Shown: piece after piece, positions 45,941 through 54,345 of the stretch | Layout: each line of letters begins with the position of its first letter | Numbering within the stretch: the first letter of the stretch is position 1 | Assembly (NCBI RefSeq): GCF_001905125.1 | Contig: NZ_LWLE01000034.1 | Location: 408,791-472,790, forward strand | Reading direction: 5' to 3' | Source: Streptomyces sp. TSRI0281 | Lineage (GTDB): Bacteria; Actinomycetota; Actinomycetes; Streptomycetales; Streptomycetaceae | Length of the DNA stretch: 64,000 nt | Program-made: the position numbers and the translations under genes | Notes under the pieces: model-generated | What the model saw: the letters and a program-made list of their open reading frames with translations, nothing else | The model's database searches: none | What the model was told of the DNA's origin: nothing

Positions 45941-48900
45941 CGACCAGCTCGACCAGGAGGAAGCCGACTTCGGCCAGCTCGTCGCCCAGGTCCTCGTGGA
46001 GACGGCCGATCAGTTCGCCGCGTCCGTCGCCGACGCGACCGAGCTGGTCGCCGCGAGGTTCAGCGTCGGTCGGCTCGCCCGTATGTGGGGCAACCGCACC
46101 CGGAGCCTCGTGCGGCGGCTCTTGGGGACCGCCGAGACCGCCGCGGTGGCCGCAGCCGAGGACACCGGCACCACCCTCCCGGACGGGTGGGACGACCTGC
46201 CCGGCCGGTACGACGACGGGACCCTCCCCGACGGCATCGGCCAGTACGTCACCACGACGGAGCATCTGCTCCGGGCGGTCGGTGACCGGCTCGCCGACGC
46301 AGCCCGGAGGGAACTCGCCACCGGTGTCGAGGCCGGAGAGGGCATCGACCAGCTGCGGGACCGGCTGCGGGCGGCGTTCGCCCGGGACGGGGCGCAGCTC
46401 GGCCCCGGACGGGAGCAGCGGGTCGCACAGACCGAGGCGTCCCGGGCGTGGAACACCGCGACCTTTGCCGCCGCGCGGGCGGTGACAGGCCCGGACCGGC
46501 CCCTCGTGAAGCAGTGGGTCACCCGGCACGACGCGAAGGTCCGCGCCAGTCACAAGGCTGTCGACGGGCAACTCCAGTTCCTCAACGAGCCGTTCAGCGT
46601 CGCCGGGGTCTTGATGCAGACCCCCGGCGACCCGACAGCGCCAGCCGCGCAGGTCTGCAAGTGCCGGTGCCGCCTCGCAGTCGCCCCCGCAGAGCAGGGC
46701 GCCGCCTTCGAAGCGAAGACAGCAGTGCGCATTGACGTCTTGGAATCTGAGGAGAAGCGCGTGAACGATGCCCATGCCCCGTCCCTGACGGCCGCCGGAG
46801 GGCATACCGGCGCGATGATCGCGCTCGTCCCGTCCGTCGAAGACGCCGAGCGCCTGGCGCTCAGCGCCCCAGGTGCCGAGCCGGCCGACGAGCTGCACCT
46901 GACCCTCTTCTACCTCGGCGAGGGTGCCGACTGGCCGGAGGAGTACCGGACCGACCTGGTCGACAGCCTGCGCTCCCGGCTGAAGGATGGCTTTGACCGG
47001 CCGATCGCCGGGCGGGCCTTCGGCGCCAATCAGTGGAACGCGGACCGCGACGAACCGTGCTGGGTGTGGGCTGTGGGCGATGACCCGGACGTCGAGGGCC
47101 CGCCGCTGGAGTCCGCCCGCCTGGCCGCCATCTACGCGCTGGAGAACACGAGCCGTCAGCTGGCCCTCCCGGCCCAGCACAGCCCGTGGCAGGCGCACGT
47201 GAGCGCCGCGTACTCCAGCAGCCCGTCCCTGCTGACCGCGATGAACGAGCGGCTCGGCCCGATCACCTTCGACCGGGTCCGGGTCGCGTTCGCCGGCCAG
47301 TACACGGACATCCCGCTCGGCCCCGCCCCGCAGGAGGAACCGATGCCCACCGACGCCGAGGCGTTGAGCCCGCTGGAACCGCGCGCCTGGCACACCCCGG
47401 GCGACACGGCCCTGGTGTACGAGAACCTGGAGACCGGCGACGGCCGCGTGTTCCGGCCCGGGGCCCTGTACTGGGGTGCGGGCCCGTGGCCGCTCCAGTA
47501 CGCCGACGAGATGCTCGGCGCCCACCAGGGAGCCGAACTGGCTGGCGCGATCCTCACCCTCGACCGCGACGGCGACCGTATCCCCGGCACCGGCGTCCTC
47601 TACCCGAGCCGCCCCGCCGGGGCCGACGCCCTGACCCTGCTGGAGGAGAAAGCCCCGCTCGGCGTCAGCGTCGACCTGGATGACGTGTCCGTGGAGTTCG
47701 TGAATCGGATTGTCACCGACGACGGCGCGGAGGAAGAGGGGGTGGTGATCCTCGCGGCTGCACTGCCGCACGCTTCCGTGCTGCGCCTCGGTGACGGCTC
47801 GTACTCCCTCACCGCGTCCTCGACGTCCGAGTGGATTTCTGCAGGGGCGTCGCTCTCCCAGACGGGGGCGCACGGGCGCATCCTCACCGGACCCGGCGGC
47901 CGGGTCGAGGCAGGCGCGGTGACCCGAGCCCTGACCCACCTCGGGCTGACGTCGACCGGTGCTCTGGTGACGGCGGCGGCCGGCGACCCCGACGACGAGG
48001 AGAACGGCACCGTCGTGCACCGCGAGTCGTCCGGCGACCTGCTGATGCGGGTGACCCGGGCGCGGGTGCGGGGCGCGACGCTCGTAGCGATGCCCGCGTA
48101 CGACACCGCCCGCATCGTCCTCGTCGACGACCCGAACCCGGACCTGGCGGCCAGCAGCGACGACCAGGGCGACGAGGACCTGGCGGCCGGGGGCGGACCG
48201 TCCGCCGCTCACCTCCAGGTCGTGGCGTTCGTGAAGTCGTCCGCCGCACCGGTCGGTGCCCGCACCGTGTCCCGGGCGCTCGGCATGAAGATGGCGACCG
48301 CCCGAGGTCACCTGGCCCGTGCGGCGAAAGCCGGGCGGATCGTGCGGCTCGCCCCCGGCCTGTACGTCGGCCCCCAGCCCAAGAGCGATGAGGAACTGGA
48401 GGCGTCCGCGTCCGGCCAGCTCGACCTCCCGGTCGATGACGACCGCGACCGGCCATGGGACGGCGACGAGGCCAAGGCCCGCCTCCTGGAGCAGGCGACG
48501 CAGGACGGCACCGTGGACCCGGACCGGCTCGGTGCCGGGTTCCTGTGGCGCGACGACGACGCCGACCCCGCCACGGCCGGGGCGTACAAGCTGCCGTTCG
48601 CCGACGTCATCGGCGGGGAGCTGCGGACCGTCGCCGCCGGGGTGTACGCCGTCGCCGCGGCGCTCCAGGGAGCCCGGGGCGGTGTCGACATCCCCGAGGC
48701 GGATCTGGACGCGGTGAAGGAGCGGGTGGAGGCCCTGTACGGGCGGCTCGCGGACACCTTCGACGACCCGTCGATCATCCCGCCGTGGATGGACGACGAC
48801 GGCGACCGCGACGGCGAAGACGACGATGGAGAGGAGACGGCGGCCATGAAGTCGCTCGTCGCGTCGGCGTGGGCCGCGATGCAGGATCTTCCGCCGATGC

Positions 48901-49847
48901 CCGCCGATTGGTTCCGCGAGCCGACCCCCGAGGAGTTGCCGACCGACTCCGGCGGCGTCCACTACGCGAACGGCCGCGTCTACGGGTGGGTGGCTCAACG
49001 CGGCGTGCCCCACGCTGCCTACCCCGGACGCAATCTGACGATCGAGAAGCTCGCCCGGGAAGGACTGGACTTCAGCCACTTCCTGCGGGCGCGGTTCCAG
49101 CTCGACGACGGCAGCTCCGTCAAGGTCGGCGCGATGACGATGAACGTCGGCCACGACGGAGACGGCGCGCAGTGCGACACCGCGGTGTGCCAGTTCGACA
49201 ACTCCGGCACGGTCGGTGCGATCGTGACCGTCGGCATGAGCCGGGGCGGCCTCTGGTTCTCCGGCGCCGGGGCTCCCTGGCTGTCCGCCTGGGACCAGAC
49301 GGTGTTCCGGGCGTGCCAGCCGAGCTATCACCTGCGAGGCAAGCGCGGTGGCGGCTGGGAACTCCGCGCCGTCCTCGACGTGCCCGTACCCGGGCACTCC
49401 TCGCCGCTCGTTGCGGCCGTGATCCAGCGGTCGAACCTCGCCCTGGCGGCGTCCGCCGCCGTCGTCGAGGACATGGAGGCCAGGCTCCGGACACTGTCCG
49501 GACAGGTCTCGGACACGGCCCCGGACACGTCCGGACAGGACGTGGACGCCGCCCCGTTCACCGCCGCTGAACTGCCCGGACATCGTCCGGACAGTGGTCC
49601 GGGCACGGCCCGGACAGTGCCCGGACAGCGTCCGCCGGTAAGCACCGAGGCCGACTCGCTCGCCTTGGCGCTCGTGTCCAGCGACACGTTCATCGACGGC
49701 CTCCTGGCGGCCATGGACCGCCGCCAGGAGCAGCGCGAAACCCTCGCCCGCGAGGAGACGGCGCGCCTCGCCGCGTCCGTCATCGCGCCCGCCCGAGCTG
49801 GCCTCACCACCGGCAAGACCACCCCCGTCATGGAAGGAGCAGTCTGA
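45927..49847 (+). CDS. Giant MuF - 2H phosphoesterase - capsid maturation protease fusion
   Basis: 1306 aa, ATG with AAGGAGG. By approximate residues: 1-255 MuF-type head morphogenesis (EQRVAQTEASRAWNTATFAA, TRHDAKVRASHKAVDG, CKCRC); 296-465 2H phosphoesterase / 2'-5' RNA ligase fold with both catalytic motifs (HLT at 324-326, HVS at 424-426); 490-740 a protease-like segment (WPLQYADEMLGAHQGAELAG, GVSVDLDDVSVEFVNR); 761-813 winged helix (VGARTVSRALGMKMATARGH); 841-945 a domain with AYKLPFADVIGGELRTV; ~1005-1150 a capsid-protease-like segment (VYGWVAQRGVPHAAYP, CQFDNSGTVGAIVTVG, LRAVLDVPVPG); 1187-1236 a linker made of CCGGACA repeats; then a helical tail. Known families place MuF, protease and scaffold around the portal; the 2H domain is the oddity. 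Confidence 0.75.
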   Translation: MGKRDDQLDQEEADFGQLVAQVLVETADQFAASVADATELVAARFSVGRLARMWGNRTRSLVRRLLGTAETAAVAAAEDTGTTLPDGWDDLPGRYDDGTLPDGIGQYVTTTEHLLRAVGDRLADAARRELATGVEAGEGIDQLRDRLRAAFARDGAQLGPGREQRVAQTEASRAWNTATFAAARAVTGPDRPLVKQWVTRHDAKVRASHKAVDGQLQFLNEPFSVAGVLMQTPGDPTAPAAQVCKCRCRLAVAPAEQGAAFEAKTAVRIDVLESEEKRVNDAHAPSLTAAGGHTGAMIALVPSVEDAERLALSAPGAEPADELHLTLFYLGEGADWPEEYRTDLVDSLRSRLKDGFDRPIAGRAFGANQWNADRDEPCWVWAVGDDPDVEGPPLESARLAAIYALENTSRQLALPAQHSPWQAHVSAAYSSSPSLLTAMNERLGPITFDRVRVAFAGQYTDIPLGPAPQEEPMPTDAEALSPLEPRAWHTPGDTALVYENLETGDGRVFRPGALYWGAGPWPLQYADEMLGAHQGAELAGAILTLDRDGDRIPGTGVLYPSRPAGADALTLLEEKAPLGVSVDLDDVSVEFVNRIVTDDGAEEEGVVILAAALPHASVLRLGDGSYSLTASSTSEWISAGASLSQTGAHGRILTGPGGRVEAGAVTRALTHLGLTSTGALVTAAAGDPDDEENGTVVHRESSGDLLMRVTRARVRGATLVAMPAYDTARIVLVDDPNPDLAASSDDQGDEDLAAGGGPSAAHLQVVAFVKSSAAPVGARTVSRALGMKMATARGHLARAAKAGRIVRLAPGLYVGPQPKSDEELEASASGQLDLPVDDDRDRPWDGDEAKARLLEQATQDGTVDPDRLGAGFLWRDDDADPATAGAYKLPFADVIGGELRTVAAGVYAVAAALQGARGGVDIPEADLDAVKERVEALYGRLADTFDDPSIIPPWMDDDGDRDGEDDDGEETAAMKSLVASAWAAMQDLPPMPADWFREPTPEELPTDSGGVHYANGRVYGWVAQRGVPHAAYPGRNLTIEKLAREGLDFSHFLRARFQLDDGSSVKVGAMTMNVGHDGDGAQCDTAVCQFDNSGTVGAIVTVGMSRGGLWFSGAGAPWLSAWDQTVFRACQPSYHLRGKRGGGWELRAVLDVPVPGHSSPLVAAVIQRSNLALAASAAVVEDMEARLRTLSGQVSDTAPDTSGQDVDAAPFTAAELPGHRPDSGPGTARTVPGQRPPVSTEADSLALALVSSDTFIDGLLAAMDRRQEQRETLAREETARLAASVIAPARAGLTTGKTTPVMEGAV
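49487..49635 (+). repeat. TCCGGACA cluster inside the MuF fusion gene
   Basis: CTCCGGACACTGTCCGGACA, CACGTCCGGACAGGACG, CATCGTCCGGACAGTGGTCC and CCGGACAGTGCCCGGACAGC encode the Ser/Pro/Thr/Gly linker near residues 1187-1236. Reading frame is kept. Confidence 0.75.
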
Positions 49848-50026
49848 TGGGCTGCGCTTGCGCGAAGAACCGCCAGAAGTTCGAGGTCGTCACCGAAGGG
49901 GGCGCTGGGAAGGTCGTATTCGGCCCGTCATCGGAAGCGACGTGCAAGGCCGTGTCCGGCCGGTACCCGGGCAGCATCGTCCGGGAAAAGGGTGCCGTCT
50001 CCAACACGAAGGCGGCCACGAAGTAG
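49847..50026 (+). CDS. 59-aa conserved-looking phage protein
   Basis: ATG overlapping the MuF-fusion stop (TGATG): MGCACAKNRQKFEVVTEGGA, then GKVVFGPSSEATCKAVSGRY, then PGSIVREKGAVSNTKAATK. Two N-terminal Cys (GCAC), a strand-helix-strand core, basic tail. Small proteins of this pattern follow protease genes in other actinophages as I recall. Probably a minor virion or assembly component. Confidence 0.6.
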   Translation: MGCACAKNRQKFEVVTEGGAGKVVFGPSSEATCKAVSGRYPGSIVREKGAVSNTKAATK

Positions 50027-50081
50027 GCCCGGTGGGGCCCGCTTGGCGGGTCCACCCTCGGCCGGATCCGACGGGCAGCCA

Positions 50082-50142
50082 CCACCCCCCATTCAACCCC
50101 CGAGTTGACATCCGATCAACCCTTGGGTTGAATGGGGGGTGG
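50082..50142 (+). promoter_or_regulatory. Promoter enclosed in an 18-bp perfect inverted repeat
   Basis: CCACCCCCCATTCAACCC and GGGTTGAATGGGGGGTGG flank a sigma-70-like promoter: TTGACA at 50105, 17-base spacer, TTGAAT at 50128. The -10 is inside the right arm. Further CAACCC/GGGTTG words fill the loop. It could act as a terminator for the operon before it and an operator-controlled promoter for the gene at 50175. Confidence 0.7.
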
Positions 50143-50174
50143 GTAGTCAACGACCGAGGGAAAGAAGGTCAGGT

Positions 50175-50828
50175 ATGGGCGTGTTTCCTGCTTCCGAAAC
50201 GGTGCCGGCGGTGTTGCGGCATGCCGAGGAACGGCGGGCGCAGCAGCGGCAGGCGGAGGCCGATCGGCGCGCTGTCGCGCTGGAGCGGTACGTCGGCGCG
50301 GTCGGCGGTCAGGCCGAGGCTGCGGAAGGGCTCGGGGTCAGCGTCCAGGCCGTTTCCAAGTCACTGGTCGCGGCGCGGCGTCGGGAGACGGGCGAGCCGC
50401 CGCTGGCCGGGCTTCTGGAGCTGGACCTGCTCAAGTGCGGGGCGCAAGTGCCGTCGATGCAGGAGTGGCGGGAGCTGGACCCCGGGCACCGGCGCGACGC
50501 GGCGGTGCGGGGTGCGCTGGTCTGGGGCGCTCTGGCCAGCACGCTGGGGCGGTTGCAGCGCGAAACCTTTGCAGCCGCCGAGTTCATCGCCGGGGTACAC
50601 ACCGGCCACCTCGACCCCGAGTTTCCCGAAGACGCGGCGGAACAGCCCTCCCTCGTGAGCGACGAGGACACGTTGGCCGCCGCGGAGGGGGGCGACCGGT
50701 CCCACGCGCTGACGTACGTGCTCAGCGATCTGGCGAGCACCCTGGAAAGCCGCGTACACGCCGCATGGCGGGCCCGGGACTGGTGGCAGGGGCAGGCCGA
50801 TCAGCTCAACGAACTGACCGAGGACTGA
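50175..50828 (+). CDS. HTH protein inside the virion operon
   Basis: 217 aa, ATG 50175 with GAAGG. The N-terminal basic helix (RHAEERRAQQRQAEADRRAV) is followed by an HTH at about 42-68 (AVGGQAEAAEGLGVSVQAVS), then helical regions (VRGALVWGALASTLGRLQRE) and a Trp-containing C-terminus. Its own promoter with an inverted-repeat operator suggests autoregulation. It may time the expression of the capsid gene that follows. Structural role cannot be excluded. Confidence 0.55.
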   Translation: MGVFPASETVPAVLRHAEERRAQQRQAEADRRAVALERYVGAVGGQAEAAEGLGVSVQAVSKSLVAARRRETGEPPLAGLLELDLLKCGAQVPSMQEWRELDPGHRRDAAVRGALVWGALASTLGRLQRETFAAAEFIAGVHTGHLDPEFPEDAAEQPSLVSDEDTLAAAEGGDRSHALTYVLSDLASTLESRVHAAWRARDWWQGQADQLNELTED

Positions 50829-50848
50829 CACGACCGGCCGAATGTGAA

Positions 50849-51088
50849 ATGAGTGAGATGGCCGATTCTTTGTGGCGAGAGGCCACAAGAACGATGAACC
50901 GCGCCGGTGTCGGCGCTCTGTATGAGCACCGCACCGATCACACGCAAGTCGTTGTGGTCGAGATCCACGAACCGACGGGCTACGTGCGGTGGCGACGGGC
51001 GAGCGGCCCCGGCTGGGGCGACCGCCACCGAAACCTGAAATGCGAGGACTTCCTGCGGGTATACAGGCTGAAAGAAACCGGCCGATGA
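50849..51088 (+). CDS. 79-aa protein
   Basis: MSEMADSLWREATRTMNRAG...WGDRHRNLKCEDFLRVYRLK: a helix followed by a small beta domain (TQVVVVEIHEPTGYVRWRRA) with several Trp/Arg. Codon 4 (ATG 50858) is an alternative start. Possibly nucleic-acid-binding; no family known. Confidence 0.5.
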   Translation: MSEMADSLWREATRTMNRAGVGALYEHRTDHTQVVVVEIHEPTGYVRWRRASGPGWGDRHRNLKCEDFLRVYRLKETGR

Positions 51089-51189
51089 GTGGCGAGAGGA
51101 ACGGCACGGACGCCCGCGAAGTCCAGATGGCCCCGCACGTTCGAACCGCGAAGCGAGGCGAAGCGCCCGCTAAGATGCCACCCACGTAG
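51085..51189 (+). CDS. Possible 34-aa peptide
   Basis: ATG 51085 overlaps the previous stop (ATGA): MSGERNGTDAREVQMAPHVR, then a Lys/Arg/Pro end. Basic, short and partly overlapping the capsid leader; it may be only a leader peptide. Confidence 0.3.
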   Translation: MSGERNGTDAREVQMAPHVRTAKRGEAPAKMPPT

Positions 51190-51238
51190 TGCGACTGCTG
51201 GTTATGGGCCGGGTCTCCATCCATCTGGAGATCCGTCC
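51171..51238 (+). promoter_or_regulatory. Late leader before the major capsid gene
   Basis: TAAGAT (-10-like) at 51171; conserved block CTGCTGGTTATGGGCCGGG at 51195-51213; hairpin TCTCCA ... TGGAGA at 51214-51231 whose right arm carries the GGAG ribosome-binding site. The same block and hairpin arrangement precede the major tail gene at 60400-60444. Confidence 0.65.
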
Positions 51239-52861
51239 ATGGACTTCGAGCTTCCCGAAGACATCACTGCCCTCGACGACGACCAGCTCGCTGACGCTCT
51301 CGCCGGGGCCATCGCCGCGTTCGATGCGGGGTCTCGCGCCGAGACCATCACCACGAAAGATCTTGAGGGCCTGCGCTCCCTGAGCGACGGGGTCAAGGCG
51401 ATCCGGGACGAGCAGACCGCCCGCCAGCAGGCCGCTGAGCAGGCCGCCGCCGAGATCGACGCCCTCGCCGCTTCCGTACGCGGTGACAGCATGGACGACA
51501 CCACGGACACGGTGGCCCAGGTCGAGGAGACCGCGTCTGCCGAGCCCGAGCCGACCCCCGAGCCGGAGACCCCCGCGGTCACCGCGTCCGGCCGTCGCCC
51601 CGCGCTGAACCTGGCGTCCGTGCGCCGCCGGATGCCCCGCGTGCTGCCCCCGGACCCGAACCCGCGCCCCGAGATCACCGCTTCGGTCGACGTCCCCGGC
51701 TACTCGCCCGGACAGGCCCTCGACATGGAGGGCGTCACCGAGGGCATCATCCGCCGCGCGAACGCGCTCAAGACCGCCGGTGGCGGCGTCGGACTCACCG
51801 CCAGCTACCGGCTCCCCTTCCAGCCGGAGCTGATCGTCAACGACTCCAGCTCGGGCACCGAGGGCACCCGGGCGGTCGTCCTCGCCGGCGACCAGGCGCG
51901 GCTCAACGGCGGCGACCTGGTCGCGTCCGGCGGATGGTGCGCCCCGTCCGAGACCGTCTACGAGCTGACCGGGATGTCCTGCCCCGAGATGCTGTGGGAC
52001 CTCCCGGAGATCCAGCTCGCCCGCGGTGGCCTGCGGTACTTCCCGATGCCGTCCCTCGACGTCGCGTCGATGACGTTCGTGCACACCGAGGCCGACGACA
52101 TCAGCGGCGCCACCAAGGCTTGCTTCAAGATTCCGTGCCCGGACCCGGTGGAGGTGCGGTGTGAGGCGATCGGGGCGTGCCTGGAGGCCGGCATTCTGAC
52201 GCAGCGCCACTTCCCGGAACTGGTGGCGTACTACCAGTCCCTTGCGATGGTCGCGCACGAGATCCGCATGAAGCAGGAGTTGTTCACGCAGGCCGTCGCC
52301 GCGTCGACCCCGGTCACGATCGCGGCCACGTTCGGCGCGTTCAGCGCCATGTTCGGGGCCGTCGCGCTCCAGGCCGCCGATATGACCGAGAAGCTGTCGC
52401 TCTGCGCGAACATCCAGGTGGAGGTCGTCTTCCCCTGGTGGTCGAAGAATCTCTTCTTGGCCGACATCGCCCGGCAGAACGGCGTCTCGGTCAGCGACAT
52501 CGACGTGCAGAGCGTCGTCGCCGCGTTCGCCCAGCTCGGCATCAGCATCCAGTGGGCCCGCGGCCTGAACCCGGCCGTCCCGGACTCGATCGGCGGGCCC
52601 GACCCGGCGACCGCGTGGCCAGCCAGCATCCCCTTCCTGATCTACCCGGCCGGAACGTTCGAGGCCGGGCGCGGCGGCGAAATCTCGCTGGGCGTCATCC
52701 ACGACAGCAGCAAGTTCCAGACGAACGACTACACCGCCTTGTTCACCGAGGAGTGCAGCGCGCTGATCGCCCGGAACGCGGAGGCGCGAGTCGTGACCGT
52801 GCCCGTCTGCGCGGACGGCCGTACCGGCCAGCAGCTCGGTATCGACTGCCCCATCGCCTGA
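51239..52861 (+). CDS. Major capsid protein (HK97-like) with N-terminal scaffold region
   Basis: 540 aa, ATG 51239. Residues 1-110 are acidic and helical (LDDDQLADALAGAIAAFDAG, IRDEQTARQQAAEQAAAEID), a delta/scaffold domain that the protease is expected to remove; a Pro/Glu linker follows. The mature part has PGYSPGQALDMEGVTEGIIR, VASGGWCAPSETVYELTGMS, GGLRYFPMPS, CFKIPCPDPVEVRCEAIGAC, and C-terminal EVVFPWWSKNLFLADIARQN and IPFLIYPAGTFEAGRGGEIS, standard for actinophage capsids. Unusually rich in Cys. The shared late leader suggests high-level expression. Confidence 0.85.
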   Translation: MDFELPEDITALDDDQLADALAGAIAAFDAGSRAETITTKDLEGLRSLSDGVKAIRDEQTARQQAAEQAAAEIDALAASVRGDSMDDTTDTVAQVEETASAEPEPTPEPETPAVTASGRRPALNLASVRRRMPRVLPPDPNPRPEITASVDVPGYSPGQALDMEGVTEGIIRRANALKTAGGGVGLTASYRLPFQPELIVNDSSSGTEGTRAVVLAGDQARLNGGDLVASGGWCAPSETVYELTGMSCPEMLWDLPEIQLARGGLRYFPMPSLDVASMTFVHTEADDISGATKACFKIPCPDPVEVRCEAIGACLEAGILTQRHFPELVAYYQSLAMVAHEIRMKQELFTQAVAASTPVTIAATFGAFSAMFGAVALQAADMTEKLSLCANIQVEVVFPWWSKNLFLADIARQNGVSVSDIDVQSVVAAFAQLGISIQWARGLNPAVPDSIGGPDPATAWPASIPFLIYPAGTFEAGRGGEISLGVIHDSSKFQTNDYTALFTEECSALIARNAEARVVTVPVCADGRTGQQLGIDCPIA

Positions 52862-52945
52862 CCTGCCCCCTTCACACCCCGCATCGTGCCGGGGCCCGGC
52901 GACCTGACCCGGGCCCCGGTGCCCCATTTTGAACGGAGGTGAGCT

Positions 52946-53785
52946 GTGGCGGGCATGAGGAGATACGTCGAGGCCATCACGGGCGAGCCCCTTCCGCACG
53001 GCATCCTCGGTGCCTGCACCGATATCCGCGACGTCGAAGACACTCACGAACTCCTCGGGGTCGAGTGGCTGTCGCTGGGCTGCTGCCCCGTCAACGTCTG
53101 GCGGGACCCGTGCTTGGACGGCGAGTCGCCGGGCGACGAGTCACCGGGCGCACGCCCGCAGAAGGAGTTCTGTCGGCCAGCGACGGAGCACGCCGACCCG
53201 ATCACCGTGTACGCCGGTGCCGAGTGCTCCACCATCGGGTGGACGTACGCGGAGGCCCGCGCCCACGCGGAGGCGTCGCTCGCCCTGGGGGAGCAGGAGG
53301 CCGTGGAGGCGGGTTTCTGGACGAGCACGCTGGCGATGACCGCCGTCGACCTGACCCCGGCTGCCGGGCCCGTGTCCGTCGCCCAGGGCGTCGCCGCCCT
53401 GGAAGGGTGTCTGGCCGAGTCCTACGGCGGGCGCGGTGTCCTCCACGTCCCCGCTGGGGCGGCGGCCCTCCTGGGCTGCTGCAACCTGCTGTCCGAGGAC
53501 CCGGCTGGCAACCTGCGGACGCTGGCTGGGAACTGCGCCATCATCGGCGCCGGCTACAGCGCGATGAACTCCGGGCCGGGCGGGATCCCCGCCGATCCGG
53601 GCACCGCGTGGCTGTACATCACCGGCCCGGTCGTGATCCGCCGGGGCCCGGCTGAGACGGTCCCGGACCGGCCCCGCCCGTCCGTGAACACGAGGAACAA
53701 CGACAGGCGCGTGTTGGTGGAGCGGACCTACGTCGTCGGCACGACCTGCACCGTATGTGCCGTACAGGTGGTGACTTGCACGTGA
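52946..53785 (+). CDS. Head-associated structural protein (candidate)
   Basis: 279 aa, GTG with CGGAGGTGAG. YVEAITGEPLPHGILGACTD, GVEWLSLGCCPVNVWRDPCL, TVYAGAECSTIGWTYAEARA, then GGRGVLHVPAGAAALLGCCN and CAIIGAGYSAMN. Repeated Cys pairs match the Cys-rich style of the capsid and tail proteins here. It directly follows the capsid gene, where decoration or head-completion proteins sit. Family not certain. Confidence 0.55.
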   Translation: MAGMRRYVEAITGEPLPHGILGACTDIRDVEDTHELLGVEWLSLGCCPVNVWRDPCLDGESPGDESPGARPQKEFCRPATEHADPITVYAGAECSTIGWTYAEARAHAEASLALGEQEAVEAGFWTSTLAMTAVDLTPAAGPVSVAQGVAALEGCLAESYGGRGVLHVPAGAAALLGCCNLLSEDPAGNLRTLAGNCAIIGAGYSAMNSGPGGIPADPGTAWLYITGPVVIRRGPAETVPDRPRPSVNTRNNDRRVLVERTYVVGTTCTVCAVQVVTCT

Positions 53786-53793
53786 GGAAGCCC

Positions 53794-54342
53794 ATGATCG
53801 AGGTCCAGCCGAACCCGGAGCAACGGCGCGCGTTCGCCGCGCACGCGGTCCTCCAGAAGCCGAAGTGGCGGACCGTCAGCCCCACGAGCTTTGCCGTCCC
53901 CGCGGACCTGTTCACCGCCCTCCCCGAGGAGCTGCTGATCGGCGCGGTCGTCGACGGCCACCGGTACGTCTCGCCCGACGAAGACGCCGCGCTCGGCAAC
54001 CAGCCGTTCGCGAGACTGTTGGACTGCGGGAAGTGCTACGAGGAGGTCGGGGGAGAGGTCCACCCACACCCGGAGTGCCCCCTCGGTACGACGGCCGGCC
54101 TTGAGCTGGTGGGCGTCGCCACCGAGGCAGGGTTCCGGGAAGCCGTCCCTGGCGAGCCGGTGCCCGAGGTCCCCGCCGAGGCGTACGACGCGGACTCGGT
54201 GCCGCTCACCGCCGCTGACACCAGCGAGGCAGCGCCCTCCGGGGCACCGGAGGGTGTCTTCCCGTGTGGTAGCTGCGACCGCGACTTCACCACCGAGCGC
54301 GGGAGAGATACCCACGAGCGCATGAAGCACCCGGAGGCATGA
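53794..54342 (+). CDS. Protein with C-terminal C2H2 zinc finger
   Basis: 182 aa, ATG 53794 with GAGGAAG. N-terminal domain VQPNPEQRRAFAAHAVLQKP, then strands; CGKCYEEVGGEVHPHPEC (~74-91) is one metal site; the end FPCGSCDRDFTTERGRDTHE, then RMKH, is a canonical Cx2C...Hx3-4H finger. C2H2 fingers are infrequent in phage virion operons. It may bind DNA or a host factor, or be a head-tail completion protein. Confidence 0.6.
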   Translation: MIEVQPNPEQRRAFAAHAVLQKPKWRTVSPTSFAVPADLFTALPEELLIGAVVDGHRYVSPDEDAALGNQPFARLLDCGKCYEEVGGEVHPHPECPLGTTAGLELVGVATEAGFREAVPGEPVPEVPAEAYDADSVPLTAADTSEAAPSGAPEGVFPCGSCDRDFTTERGRDTHERMKHPEA

Positions 54343-54345
54343 GCC

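Noticed and set aside
45828..49583. 1251-codon open frame on the minus strand opposite the MuF fusion gene
   Set aside because: Composition (Arg/Gly/Val-rich, no domain) is that of an antisense shadow in very GC-rich DNA; the + strand frame has clear domains.
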